Source: Pseudopithomyces maydicus (lineage: Eukaryota; Ascomycota; Dothideomycetes; Pleosporales; Didymosphaeriaceae). From it: 64,000 nucleotides of DNA. The translations under genes and the position numbers were made by a program. Every line of letters begins with the position of its first letter. Position 1 is the stretch's first letter. Shown piece after piece: positions 22,600-34,015 of the stretch. The notes beneath the pieces were generated by a model, which searched no databases, had not been told where the DNA came from, and was given only the letters and a program-made list of their open reading frames with translations. The stretch spans positions 2,852,001 through 2,916,000 of the forward strand of contig JANTUC010000004.1 in the NCBI GenBank assembly GCA_026873275.1, given 5' to 3'.

Positions 22600-23645
22600 A
22601 TGACCTCGCCTATCAAGAAAACAAAGAAAGCATCAAATGAAACGTTGGACTACCAGTACGGCGGTAATTACAGGAAAGGATGGGTAGGCTGCCTACCCAG
22701 AAGTTGGCTTCCGTATATCCAACTCGCTCGCCTGAGTCCTCCTGTGGGCCTTTTACTCATTTACCTCCCACACGTCTTCGGTTTGCTACTCGCTGCCGTA
22801 CGCCATGAGAGCTCGCCAATTGAAGTATTGTACGCTGGGGCTCTGTTGTTTGGCTGGAGTTTCTTCGTGTCTAGCAGTAACCATACCTACAACGACCTCG
22901 TCGATTCGCCATTAGACGCGAAGGTGGAGCGAACGCGCAACCGGCCGATCCCACGGGGGCGATCTCACCTTTGGCTGCGGGTCTCTTTGCGATATCACAA
23001 GCCCTAGGTGCCGTTTTCTTCTTGTACCTGTTTCCTGGGAATACACTCCAGAACGCATATTTTGTTTTCCCAGTGATACGAGCATGGGGCTTCTATCCCT
23101 ACGCCAAGAGAGTCACTTACTTTACCCAGGCCGTCCTTGGGGTTTCGATGTCATGGGGTGTCATTATGGGGCCCGTAGCTTTAGGGATCCAGCCGTACTC
23201 GCTCCAGGAGGGTTACTTCGACTCATCGATATTCTTACTCTTCACTGCGGCCACACTCTGGACCATCATCTATGACTGTATATACGGCTTCCAGGACCTC
23301 AAAGACGATCTGCGAGAGGGAATTCTCAGTATGCGAGTCTTATTCCGATACAATATCAAGCCCATGTTTTACTCGCTTATATTTTTAATTGCTGCATCAC
23401 TGGTAGCTGTTGGACAGAACGAGGATATGGGCTTGCTTTACTATTTGATCACCCTGGGTGGAACCACCATCATCTTGGGTCTCATGGTCTTTTATCTCGA
23501 CCTGAAAAACTCCGCAAGCTGCTGGTGGTGGTTCGAGAAAGGCTTTTGGTATGTCGCCGGCTCTATAATTGCTGGAATACTCTCCCAGTCTCTGTGGGTG
23601 GTTTCTAGAGGGGACATGACAGCGAGACTGGGGAGAACCTATTAG
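22600..23645 (+). CDS. UbiA-family membrane prenyltransferase, frame broken once
   Basis: The two aspartate-rich motifs of the family are present: NHTYNDLVDSPLD in the first half and YDCIYGFQDLKDD in the second. Between and around them lie about seven to nine hydrophobic helices, so this is an intramembrane aromatic prenyltransferase related to 4-hydroxybenzoate polyprenyltransferase and to the enzymes of fungal meroterpenoid pathways. The first 119 codons (start MTSPIKK) and the rest are in different frames. The switch is at a run of five G at 22955-22959, where NRPIPRG must continue into ISPLAAGLF. No intron is possible there, and one additional base makes a 348-residue protein. It is either a sequence error or a frameshift mutation. 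No polyketide synthase or terpene cyclase is nearby, so the gene is an orphan and its substrate is unknown. Confidence 0.8.
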
Positions 23646-24309
23646 TAATGAGGAAAAACTAGCAGGGAAGAAAGATCAACTGTTAGGAAGCGCAATTACG
23701 ACAGATTATGTTAGGATAGGGTTGGGGACAGGTAACCGCTCGATGCTGTACATATATGCCAACTCGATTTGCGCATTCCGTTGTATGAAAGGAACCTAGT
23801 TTCAAATACCCATGCGTGATGTCTAAATCCCTCGATTGAACTTTGATTCATTTCTACTATGAACAAATGTTGTTACAAGCGAATATATTGGGATGAAAAC
23901 AAACCATCGCGAGGCGTTGTATCCCTCACTCAATTTGTCAGTCAGTCATCGAACTAACCTGATTTTCCCAACATCAACTAATATTATATCAAACATGCTA
24001 TAACAATTGATAGTTAAAATCCAGCTAAATACCATAGATCAATATGAGAGGCTGCAAATAGCCGTTAAGAGGGCGGATAGTTGCGGCATTTCCTGCGCGA
24101 TTGTAAAACACAACAGATATAGGTGTTGGCCAGAGTATGCCATGCGATAACGGATTTTGAACAAGCGCACGTTGAGCTATCATACAGCAGTATATTTCAT
24201 CACTATTGAAGGTGAAACTGTGGCATGATAATCGCATTGAGGTTTGGGAAGAGAAGAGAAAAGGCTAAGCTAACTGGCTAATCAAGATTGAAGGGAACCA
24301 ACCCCTAGG
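23646..24309. other. Intergenic region, nothing recognised
   Basis: About 660 bp, AT-rich, between convergent genes. A 70-codon minus frame at 24025-24237 is not supported. Confidence 0.5.
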
Positions 24310-26468
24310 TTATGTTTCCCCGGTAAGATCGAATCCTTTCAAAGATTCCAAGTATTCGTGCACCTTATTCATAAGTTGGGTCTTTGTCGTCTCGGCATCT
24401 TTTACGAGAGCTTCCTGTCTGATTTTCTCAGCTTCTCCTAGTCCCTTCTGCTGGGCAATTTTGGCATTTTCCTCATCAATAATCTTATTCGCCGCATCAA
24501 TCTTCTTTTTGTCTTCCTCTGTCATTCCATCTTTGTACCCACGTGGAGTTATCAGTCGCATCTTCTTCAAATCTCTGTTCAGTTGCGTCACGGCCTCTTT
24601 TGCCCTCTTGCCTCTCCCAATGACCATGATTTCTGCCCAGATTTTGGCCCTCTTCTGCACATTGAACCCCGTAGCACTAAGTAGTTCATTGTCCTTATTA
24701 GGATCCTTGTCGAGAGCGTAGAGTCGGTTGTCTTCTTCGGTGAGTGTGAGCTCTTTCGGATCCACTGTTATTCCGTCCTGGACAGGGATGTCTGAATAAA
24801 GCTTTCGTAGCTTTGCGTGCACTACATCTTCAGCGCATACCATGGGCGCATTGATAGTAAGATAGCTGTCCATCTTATCCGAGGCTTCGAGAATAGGTAT
24901 CAGATACGACATGATTGTTCGACACTTCCCGCACCTGGGGACACCGCGAAAAAGAACCCTGGAGTTGGTGCTGCTTTTTTCCCATCCGTATTCACCAGCT
25001 AGAAGTTTCAGCATACATATAGATCACGGAGATTTTAATGTAGGCGCGTAGCCTGCGGACATAACTCTGAGTGAATCAATCAGCACAGTTCGGAGCTGAG
25101 TGTTCTTTCACGCTCACCACGTAATACGATTTCGCTTTCTGATCTTGATGATTGAACATTTTCCAATCCGGCGTCGTGCGCTTTCGTTGCTGGATATAAA
25201 AATTTACAAGCGCCTTGCTCACTCCAGCGTCAGCCAAATTTGACCTTTTAAACTCACTAGCCATGGCTATCATTGTAGACATATAGTCCCAATCATCTTG
25301 CCGAAAACGCTTCCGAAGCTCATCCTGTACCCCCTAAGCCTTTCGAAACGATTGTTCGTGAACAGATCCGCAACAGTTTGAACCGACGTGCTACTACTAC
25401 TACTACTACTGTCATTATTATTGTTGTCGTCGTTTGACTTCGTTTGAACTATGGTTGGATAAGGATAATGTGCTTTTGTTGAGCCAATAACTAATGTTTC
25501 GGGATGGCCATCTTTCTGGGTTGTAAAGATACATTCTGGTAGCCCCCTAATTTCACATCTTTAGTTATATATTCGAGAGTAATTGTTGCTATGACGATCG
25601 TATCAAGAGTAATAGTGTTGAGTCTCACCATTTCATTGTGGGTTCATAGCATGCCTCAGCTGCTTGGTTGAACCCTTCGAATATTTTGACCATTGTCGCA
25701 TTGTCTGGAGGGCCTGGGTCATGATACGACATCATGTTTCTTAACAGTTCCCCTACGTTGTCTGGCACCAATGATCAACTCGGTTCTGAAAGTTTTACTT
25801 GTGTTTATTACCTGGATTCTTCAATTTCTCGTTCTCGGATGGTATGGCTCGATTGGTCCATATGTAGAATGATCCGAGTAGCTCATGCATAGTCTCAGCG
25901 GGTATTTGTGTTGGAGGCTGGCTGTCCTTGGAATACGGTTCAGTGTCTGGACCTATCCACGCATCTATCTTCATAAGAGAAATTCTGAGGCAGGCTGTCC
26001 AAGTTGCGGTGAAGAGAAACGTGTTTTGGAGATCATTTTGCTCTTTATTTGCAACGCTTGAGTCATCAGCTAGACTTCCAAACGCAAGTAGTGGGTCCTT
26101 ACAGCTTATACTCCAGATTGATGATGTGTTCGAGAATCCAAAGGAAGTACTGCAGCAGTATTTTCAATCGCCTCGCACTTCTCGGTACACCTAATTTTGT
26201 ATACACAGCTTGGTTATCCTTGGTGTCCATGAGCGTTCTCATTGAGAAAGCGCAATTCGCGATATTTCTACTGAACCTATGATCATCAAATTGACCCGCA
26301 CATTTATGAGCATGAGTTTATTCACCATTGGATATGGATCAAGTCTTCAGGCTTTTCATGACTGAACCATGCCGTTTGATCTGGGGGTTTGAAATCATGC
26401 GCCAGCTCTGCAGCACTCCACTTCGGATCCTCGGTCGCATCCTTGAAAGTGCTATTTTGGTGTGACAT
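24310..26468 (-). CDS. Uncharacterised multi-exon gene D, with frame breaks
   Basis: A minus-strand gene starting MSHQNSTFKDAT at 26468. Canonical introns 26277-26325, 26057-26102, 25762-25811, 25547-25628 and 25067-25117 join coding-like exons with consistent phase. The product has an N-terminal alpha-helical region, a low-complexity Asn/Ser tract (NDDNNNN then seven Ser, from a trinucleotide repeat at 25388-25414) and a basic segment (ELRKRFRQDDWDY). A change of frame occurs at a run of five G (25330-25334), a second near 25000 (YMYAETSSW to NTDGKKAAPT), and the last ~190 codons (24310-24890, Lys/Glu-rich, probably coiled coil) are in a third frame whose junction I could not resolve. I recognise no family. 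It is divergent from gene E, sharing about 435 bp of upstream sequence. Confidence 0.6.
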
Positions 26469-26782
26469 GGTGTATCATGAAAAACGACTGCAGCTTCACC
26501 CGAGATGTAGTGAACATTTGATTCAGATAGTGATTGTTCCAGACCAGCTCTGAGTTCTCTCAAGAGGCCATTCAAACGAACTTCAGCGCGGCGATTTATC
26601 GGCCGTACCAAAGTTGCAATACCTGTCTACTGCAGGATAGCAGTCAGTGGCCAGCTGAACTACCGGTAGAATTGGAGGCGCCTTGAATACGAAAGTAGCT
26701 CTTCCATGCGATTGAACTTCCGGACCAATAAGAGCTGGAAATTACGCGAGGAAAATCGGTCCATTGATTGGTGCCAGTAACA

Positions 26783-26793
26783 TGATCACGTGT
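26783..26793 (+). promoter_or_regulatory. TGATCACGTGT element upstream of gene E
   Basis: An 11-bp sequence centred on CACGTG, about 110 bp before the ATG of gene E. The identical 11-mer occurs upstream of gene A (29392-29402). CACGTG is the core recognised by bHLH-type and some other fungal factors. Confidence 0.4.
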
Positions 26794-26903
26794 ACCTATG
26801 GACCCTGGGGCCTCGGGACATTTTCAGACACTCAGTTCAAAGTCACACTGCGCTACACAGCGAAAAAAGCTATCGAAATATCACTGCAATCAGATTTGAC
26901 ATC

Positions 26904-27670
26904 ATGGACCCTGAGATGCAAGAGTACTTTCGGCAGGCAAGAGCAAACCTCCGCAGTCCCGAGCCGTACAAGTCCGATCAATGGTTGCGGCAGCTTGCAG
27001 GCCTGGATGTAACATCAGAAGCTGCCGTATATGAATTTCTGATGAAGACTTACGTGGGTAATACAGAACCAATCCCAGTGGGCACTCACAAGGGGGTTTC
27101 ATACTTCATTAAGACAGAAAAAGATAGGATTCCAACAAGAGGTAGCATAAGCCTCACTCCGCTAGAGTCCATGCGCGGGAGTTCGGATTATGTCAAGAGT
27201 TATGAATTCGATCTCCTTCCTGGCGGTGGCGGGCCACGACCTGATTTTCGCTACGGCTTCGGAGTTGGCCGTCTTGTATACATTCCTGATGAGAATTCAT
27301 ATGCGCAAGATGCGGGGTTTTTTGTGGTGTTTAACATCATTGACAAAAGTATCTGGATTGTTGTCGACATGCAGCCTTTCAGGAATGCAGATACCGAATT
27401 CAGGAGGACACCGCTTCCGCCTACCTGGGGCTTACTGCCAGAGGACTACGAAAAGCAAATCGGTTTGATGAGAATCAGTCAACCAGAGTGTAAGTTGAAA
27501 TTGTGGACTGATAGCTTGATTAAAATTAACTTTCCTCAACAGGGTGGAAGAAAAGCCCTCCAGCTATAGTGAATGGCGACCCTTTTGGAACATACCCTTC
27601 GTATGAGTGGGAGCTAGTATCAAAGCCTGCGGTATTTAACGATTATGTGGGTCTTGTGAAGAAGAATTAG
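26904..27670 (+). CDS. Uncharacterised protein E
   Basis: Exons 26904-27489 and 27543-27670 (53-nt intron, donor GTAAGT, acceptor CAACAG) encode 237 residues starting MDPEMQEYFRQARANL; the upstream in-frame ATG at 26790 was rejected as non-coding-like. The protein looks globular and soluble, with a Gly-rich central turn (LLPGGGGPRPDF) and a strand-rich core (GFFVVFNIIDKSIWIVVDM). No signal peptide or membrane helix is seen, and I recognise no family. It lies between gene D (divergent) and gene F (convergent) on the left flank of the giant-gene island, so a shared function is possible but unproven. Confidence 0.72.
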
Positions 27671-27823
27671 GTCTTGATTGTTTCGTCAAGGAGGCACTGT
27701 GTTTTGAGCAAACATGTCGCTTCTATCGCGAGAATGAAGACATAGGATTCAAAGTATCCCAAACTATATAACATTCATGTATGTCCAATATACATGCATG
27801 ATAGATGAAAATCCTTGCTAACC

Positions 27824-28772
27824 TCAAACAAACTTTCTAAAAGTGGGTGTGGTGAACAAGATCGTGGCCACCGCCGCCGCCGCCAAAGCTGATGTCCATG
27901 CTACCGTAGCGTAACTACTCAAAGCAAGATCTATGATCCAGTCTTCTGCACTGAAATTCTTATAATCTCCCTCCGGCTGATATATGTTTGCATTGCGGGA
28001 GTTGGGCGAAGCTGTCACTGTAAGACCCAAAACGCCGAAGAATTGGGCAAATATCTGCAGTACTGCACCAATGTATAGAGAGCCTAGAAGAAACACCACC
28101 ACTGTTGGTGTATTCCTACCGCGACGTTTCCGTACGGACTGCTGATCATGTTGATGACCAGAACTATGATGGTGGTGATCTTGAGCGGCGTTAACACCAT
28201 GTTTTGGCGTATGCGTGGTGTGGGTTGGGTGTGCTTCAGTGGATTGGCCGCGGCGTGATATCAGGGACAAAAGACATATCATCATGCTCAAAAGCAAAGC
28301 AATAATGATGAAGACTGACGCCGCTATCTGTAGATTTCCGGCATAGTGAACTGAGATGGGAGTGAGTGTTGCAATGCAAGCAGCTGACATAGTGATGCTC
28401 ACCTTGTTGACATTCTTGAGAGGTGCCGAGAACACCATGAGATTCCAATAGTTGTTTAGTAGCCAGATGCATCTCTCCGCTAGTGCGACAGCTGGTATTG
28501 GTTCCATAGGGTCTGTAGAATTGACAGAATGGAACAATTCCCGTCTCGTTCTCATAGACTTCGGGCACACCACATCTGTAGAAGGGGGAACGATAAGCCC
28601 ACGTCGCCCGCTTAACATTCAGCGAGCCGTCTCCCTCTTGCCCATAGATACCACTGGGGTAGTAGTTTTGCACCGCCCATCGTTTGGAAGTCAGGGTCAA
28701 CAGGACAAAAGTGGTTGAAACGATCGACAGAGCCAGGACAGACGTTGAAGCAAGAATTGAGGTGTAGCGCAT
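27824..28772 (-). CDS. Four-helix membrane protein F with His-rich loop
   Basis: Exons 28772-28403 and 28350-27824 (52-nt intron, donor GTGAGC, acceptor CTCAG) encode 298 residues. Predicted membrane helices are at about residues 5-28, 132-155, 205-233 and 270-290, in a claudin/Sur7-like tetraspan order. The first extracellular loop contains aromatic and cysteine residues (FYRCGV, VPFCQF, SCRTSG, ECQQ). The cytosolic loop between helices 2 and 3 is strongly His-rich (HTTHTPKHG, then DHHHHSSGHQH) and could bind metal, though that is inference. Fungal tetraspan proteins of this layout sit in plasma-membrane domains. I cannot name the family with confidence. Confidence 0.7.
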
Positions 28773-29485
28773 ATTTCCAACTTTCTGATAGTTCAATGGA
28801 AAGAGAAAAATTCTGAGATTGTAGACTACTGGTCCCTTCAACTGCTCGCCGCTTGTCTCAAGTGTTGCGACCGAACACGGAGAGGCTCCGTCTCCTAGGA
28901 AGCTAGCAACATGTACAAGGATGCTCAGCCCGCCACAGTTTGCTTGGCAAATACTCCACCAACCATGTATCTCAATTCTCAGCCCGCCACATTTTTGTTG
29001 TTTAATGCGCGTGCAGCTGCAATTCCAGGGCCCTAGTACAGCGGTCATTGCATGTCTTGTGGGCGAAATCATCTAGGTCGATATTATTGGCTAAAAATTA
29101 AGGCATATCAACAGCGCGTTGATTGCTATTAGCACACTAAGGTTGCAACCAGGCTTCGAAATAGCGCGTAGGATTGATTCGGGAGTCTACTGATCATTAG
29201 TTAGTTTTCGGAAGCCACAGAACAAGCCAATCTACATTCCGGCCATTTCAGCTATCCACAATCGATACTTCCCCGCATCAACACGAGCTGCTGTCAACGC
29301 CCTTGGGAGCTGAGGTGAGTAGCCGGAATTCTAGTTCGTTCCGGCCCATCGTTAAACGGCACCTGCCCAGATGGGCACCTAGGCATGTTGCTGATCACGT
29401 GTCGTTTCTGAGAACGAACGTCAAGGCTCTAGCATTGTTGGAAGAGAAGCAATCAACCCCAAACATCTTGTTTCAACTTGGCGCA
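28773..29485. other. Divergent intergenic region between genes F and A
   Basis: About 710 bp. It contains TGATCACGTGT at 29392-29402, 84 bp before the gene A ATG, and a possible 5'-UTR intron donor (GGTGAGTAG) near 29313. A TTG-initiated extension of the gene A frame back to 29303 is open but not coding-like. Confidence 0.5.
29392..29402 (+). promoter_or_regulatory. TGATCACGTGT element upstream of gene A
   Basis: Identical 11-mer to the one upstream of gene E, placed 84 bp before the gene A start codon. Confidence 0.4.
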
Positions 29486-32400
29486 ATGACAACAAGTGAT
29501 AAAAATCCAGTGGTTTGCCTCCCGGTAGCTCTCGATGCATTCGTTCTCAACTCAGCAGTATGTGAAGGCGGGCCGAGCTATATCACTCCTATAGTGCAGC
29601 CGAATTACGCGAGTTTGCGACTTGACAATAGTCAAATACAGCATGATATTTTGCCTCACATAGATCTGTTGAATGCGAAACCCGCTCTGGCAAATCCACG
29701 AATTGCCAAGACTTGGAGTGCCCCGTTGAAACAACTCAATACTTCGAATCCTTCCCCAGCACCAGGAACCTTGACAGAAATCGACCGGTCACGACTTGGG
29801 GTGTATCTTCACTGGACCATTCCGAGGGGGTATCGTTCAGGTGCTACAGCGGCAGCAAAGCCGTCCGAAAGTGCTACGTCAAAAGATAACAAGAAAATCA
29901 CAAACCAGAATCCCGTGTTTCCGCTTGTTCCGAACAGATGGCTCGTAGTACGTATTCTTCGTGATTATGAGCCAAAATCCGCTTCGGTGACGGTGGAACT
30001 AGCTACAGCTTGGATCATTGAGTCCGACAAGATAAACAAGATTGGTGACTTGAAAGACTCAGTAGACCTGTTAACGGACGTGACCCCCTTCGTGTCATAT
30101 TCAGGTGGAGCAGGAGAAAACGAAAACATATTGAATGAGCAAGCCGAGATCTACATTGGAGAGAAGAATAATCTATCGAAATGGAAGGAGACAAATTCAA
30201 CAAACGACCGAGTTCCGCTCAGCGTCATGAACAGCTCAAATCCTCTATTTGCTGACTACGCCTTACATAACCCGAATGTGTTTTCAACGAAGGACAACTT
30301 TCAATATGGCGTGGACCAAAAAATCAGCCGCTGTATTTGACCAGTGCGACATGTGACTACGTCGTCTTCGGGTGGCATTCCAATGCTAATGATGACCCAT
30401 TGAGTGATTTGAAGAACAAGGATTTGCAAGAGGAGCTTCAGACTCGCCTGAGAAGGTTTTCACTCGTACCACAACCGAACTCTGATGGGAAGGAAAACCG
30501 AGAGTCGAGTGATAAAGAAAATAAAGATCGTCAGGAGAATAAAGATGGAACTCGTCTGATCTGTCATTCAGCTTGCTACGGAGTTAGGTTTACTCTTGAT
30601 GAGAAGCCTCCAGCACCCGCAGACGATTTCGCCAAGTTGTTTTCACCTGATGTTCCCATGGAACCAGTATCGGTTGGCACATCTCCTCTCGACGCTGTAT
30701 TAGCCTTTTTGCAGGCTCATCAGAGCGACACCGATTTTGAAGACAAACTATTCAAGGAAGATCCTGAAATGGGCTCAGGTACATCCTCGCAGCGACCTCC
30801 AAGCGCTGTCGCCCAAGCCCTGATGGGTATGCGAGAACTTCTTTATGCAACCGAGGATGATTATGACGCCAAGATCAAGGCTGCAGATTTGATTTACGCT
30901 CATAATTTCACTGGAGCCTCTGGTGGTTTTCAATGGCATTACGACAGGAAGAAGGATAAAGACGGACCCCCAGTTGAACCATCTCCAGAGGAGAAGAAAC
31001 AGCTAGACGTTTTGAACGAACAACAGAAGCTCTACGACGTCAATACAGACAAACTTCGTCAACTGCGCTGGGCAATGTTTGCCGAATTCTTCAAATACGT
31101 GTCAGATCCCAGTAACACAAATCAGGATTCGCCGGGAGACATGTCAGTCAATCGTTCACAGCTCTACCAATCACGGGTGGGACCTTTGAGAAATGAAATC
31201 GATCAACTGCTTGGACAACAGAAAACCCTGGAAGATAATATCCGGGGCCATACTGTCCCAGCACGCAAGGTTGCGAATGATGCTTACTTTAAACGAATGG
31301 ACCCCACATTATGCCTAGCAGGCATAGACGGAGGATGGAATCCCAATTTTCTGCAAAATACGAAGACACGGTTCTTTTTGGACAAAGGTAGTATTATCAA
31401 AGGATCTGGGTCATCCTCAGATCCGACAATTGTGAATCGCGTATTGGACCTCATCAAAAGTCAACTGGACTCCAAGATAAGCCCTGCTGTGATAGGTCTT
31501 CTCAAGGAAGCGTCCGGAGGGTATCAGAGTTCGGTTGCAGATTACGGCCACAAGAAGTGGACTCGTCAGCCATTCTCGCCCCAATTCGTTGAGTGGGAGG
31601 CTACATATTACCATATCGACTGGAAACAATGGAAGGTGAATCTTGCCAAAAGCGCTTTGGCCGCAAGCAACCATACGCAAGTCACATATGTCAACGACAA
31701 CCAGCTGGCCAAGCTTCCAGACATCACAAAGGATAGGAGACACATATCAGGGAGGATGCTTGTTCTGCCACAACCGTCTTTCGCTTTGGGTGCTGTTGTC
31801 TCCCAAGTCCTCGACGCAATTCCTGTGGACCCTGAATCTAAGCCTTCTACTGATCCCAAGTCAGGATTCAATCTGCAGAATCAAGCAGATCGAGACAGCC
31901 TTCTTGCTGCTGTGAAGAAGTTCAGATTTATTAGCGGGGAGCTCACTGGAATTACCGATGCACTGTTGACACAGTCGGTCGGTCAGCATGTCAAACCAAA
32001 TTTGCGAGTCCAAGGACAGAAGGTGATACCGATGGCGGCAGCCATAAAGAAAGGTGACGAAATATTGTTGAAACCTGGTGACTTCGTGAAAATGGACAGC
32101 GAAACGGCTAAGACACCATACGGCACGATGACGGACTTCATGAATGAGGTTCGCCCGTTCAAGCCCGTTCAACATGGACAGTTGGGTGAGTTGCCATTAT
32201 TTGCCGTCGCTGAACGTGACTAATAGATTCGAAGCAATTACTAGACTGACGATTGTGGACAAATTTGGCCAAGCGATTTGCTATCCCCCACCAAAGAGAG
32301 CCTTGAGGGACGAAGCAAAAGCTGCGAAGGATTCTTTGAGATACGTTCATCCCTGTATCGATGAGCAGCTTCTACCAAGTCTCTTTGGTGACACGATTAA

Positions 32401-33922
32401 CACAGTTTTCACTCCACAGGATACAGCAAAATTCACCAAAACGTCTTCAGGCTATCCAATGACACCTTTTATCCAGCTAACACCTGCTATAAACCAGGAA
32501 GCTAGGATCAACTCTACCTTTCTACAAAAAGTCCAAAATTCAGATGGAACGAAATCATGGAAACCATGTAGTGACTGGGAGAATCCCATCTTTGGCTGGA
32601 TAGTGGTCAATTATGCTGACAGTTCTCTGCAATTCTTCACTGGTGAGGGAATATACTATACTTCGCTGCAATTCGGGGGTCCTACGGGAACAATTAAGAC
32701 CAAAGACTGGTTGCCATTCAACCCCCTGACAAACCAGAAACTATTGTGTCGGATCAACTCGCCGCTCTTGTCAAGAGAATGCAAAAGCAGGATATTGGTA
32801 GCGACTATCTTTTAGCGCTGTGGGACCTGATCCGGAGAGCTATACCCACGATGCCATTTCCACCATCTGATTACGCCCAGTTCGCGAACGCTATCGTGGG
32901 CAAGCCTCTTGCGTTGGTCAATGTAGGCTGGAGTCTGGAATTGGCACAGCCGCCTTTCTGGCAACAGCACACGCTTGCAAACCCTCCGCTACGGGCCCTG
33001 CTCCCTGGGGAATCGGATTACCTTCGAAGTGATGCAGAAAAAGATCTCAAAAAGACATATGATTTCCATGTCAAGATTGGTGATGCAGATCGGCCATTCG
33101 ATGGCGTTGTCGCTTATTGGGACTCGGATAACCCGATCTCGAACAATCCGGAGAAGACAACGAACTTGGACAAGATCTACACGTACTTCCCCGCCGACAG
33201 CTTCGATGGACTACGTCACAATATAGTGCCGGAAAACTACCCGTCATTGTCGCCGTACTATTTACATCCTGATGCGAAGGATTACGCAAACGGAACGGGA
33301 TTTGCGAAAGCGCACACGGACAAGCTGATGGTCAAGACCATTCTGATGGACCCATACACGCCAATCCATCTGTATTCTGGAATACTCCCTATCAAAAAAC
33401 TCGATCTACCGCCATGGTCTCTTCGGAGTGCGATGAAGAACATGAGTGAGTCAACTGCTGCATGTGATTTCCCGCCGCTAATGTGTCTGGATAGCTGCTT
33501 TTTTCACGGTCGGCCCATTGTTGATAACTAAAGATGTTCCCAAGCTTTACGACATCAATAAGCAATTGCTCCCCGACAGTTGGATTGAAGACCAAAAGAA
33601 AATTAACACGGCTGCTATGAACTCGAAGCCAGCTATCAACCTTCCGATAAGCGGGAGCAAAGGCATGTGGAACTGGCTACAGCCATACCGCGTCGATAAG
33701 AAAATTTCGGAAAAGAAGATTGAAGACGATAAGACCCTAGCTACTACTCCTGCAGGTGAGGTATCGACGCCTCCGCAGCTTGTTACACGGTTCAATGCAT
33801 TGGAAGTTGGGAAGGAAGATGGAAAGATGCGAATGGATCCTGGTCCGTACACCTTTGTGGAAGGATTTTTACAGCTCGCTCGGCCCCTTGTGGCTCCGAA
33901 GGCAAATACTTCGACTCTTTGA
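29486..33922 (+). CDS. Giant uncharacterised protein A of the DUF6603-neighbour locus
   Basis: Starts MTTSDKNPVVCLPVALDAF. Introns at 32181-32226 (GTTGGG donor, TAATAG) and 33446-33494 (GTGAGT, GATAG) are supported by phase. Two further frame changes have no possible intron: a six-A run at 30318-30323 (GVDQK must continue into NQPLYLTSATCDYVV) and a five-C run at 32722-32726 (LPFNP into DKPETIVSDQLAALV). One extra base at each gives one 1447-residue protein. Conserved-looking blocks are HWTIPRGYRSG (~110), VVFGWHSNANDDPL (~290), a Lys/Glu/Asp-rich charged insert, IVDKFGQAICYPPP (~915) and VNVGWSLELAQPP (~1130). There is no signal peptide and no clear membrane helix. Proteins of this general appearance accompany DUF6603 genes in some bacteria and fungi as far as I recall, but I know no function. 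Convergent with gene B (93 bp apart). Confidence 0.8.
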
Positions 33923-34015
33923 GCCCTTTCAGAGAATCACAAATTGAATTAATCATCCACTTGTTGCGAATTGAAAGTCATGAATGTGTCCTAATAACTA
34001 AACATGTCAAAAATT

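Noticed and set aside
29303..29485. TTG-initiated upstream extension of gene A
   Set aside because: Non-ATG start, poor coding character, contains a GTGAGT-like donor and the CACGTG element; the ATG at 29486 fits better.
30276..30325. A GT-AG intron to explain the gene A frame change (donor GTGTTTTC, acceptor ATCAG)
   Set aside because: It would fit phase but removes a coding-like segment (NVFSTKDNFQYGVD) and has no good branch point; one missing A in the run at 30318-30323 is simpler. Not fully excluded.
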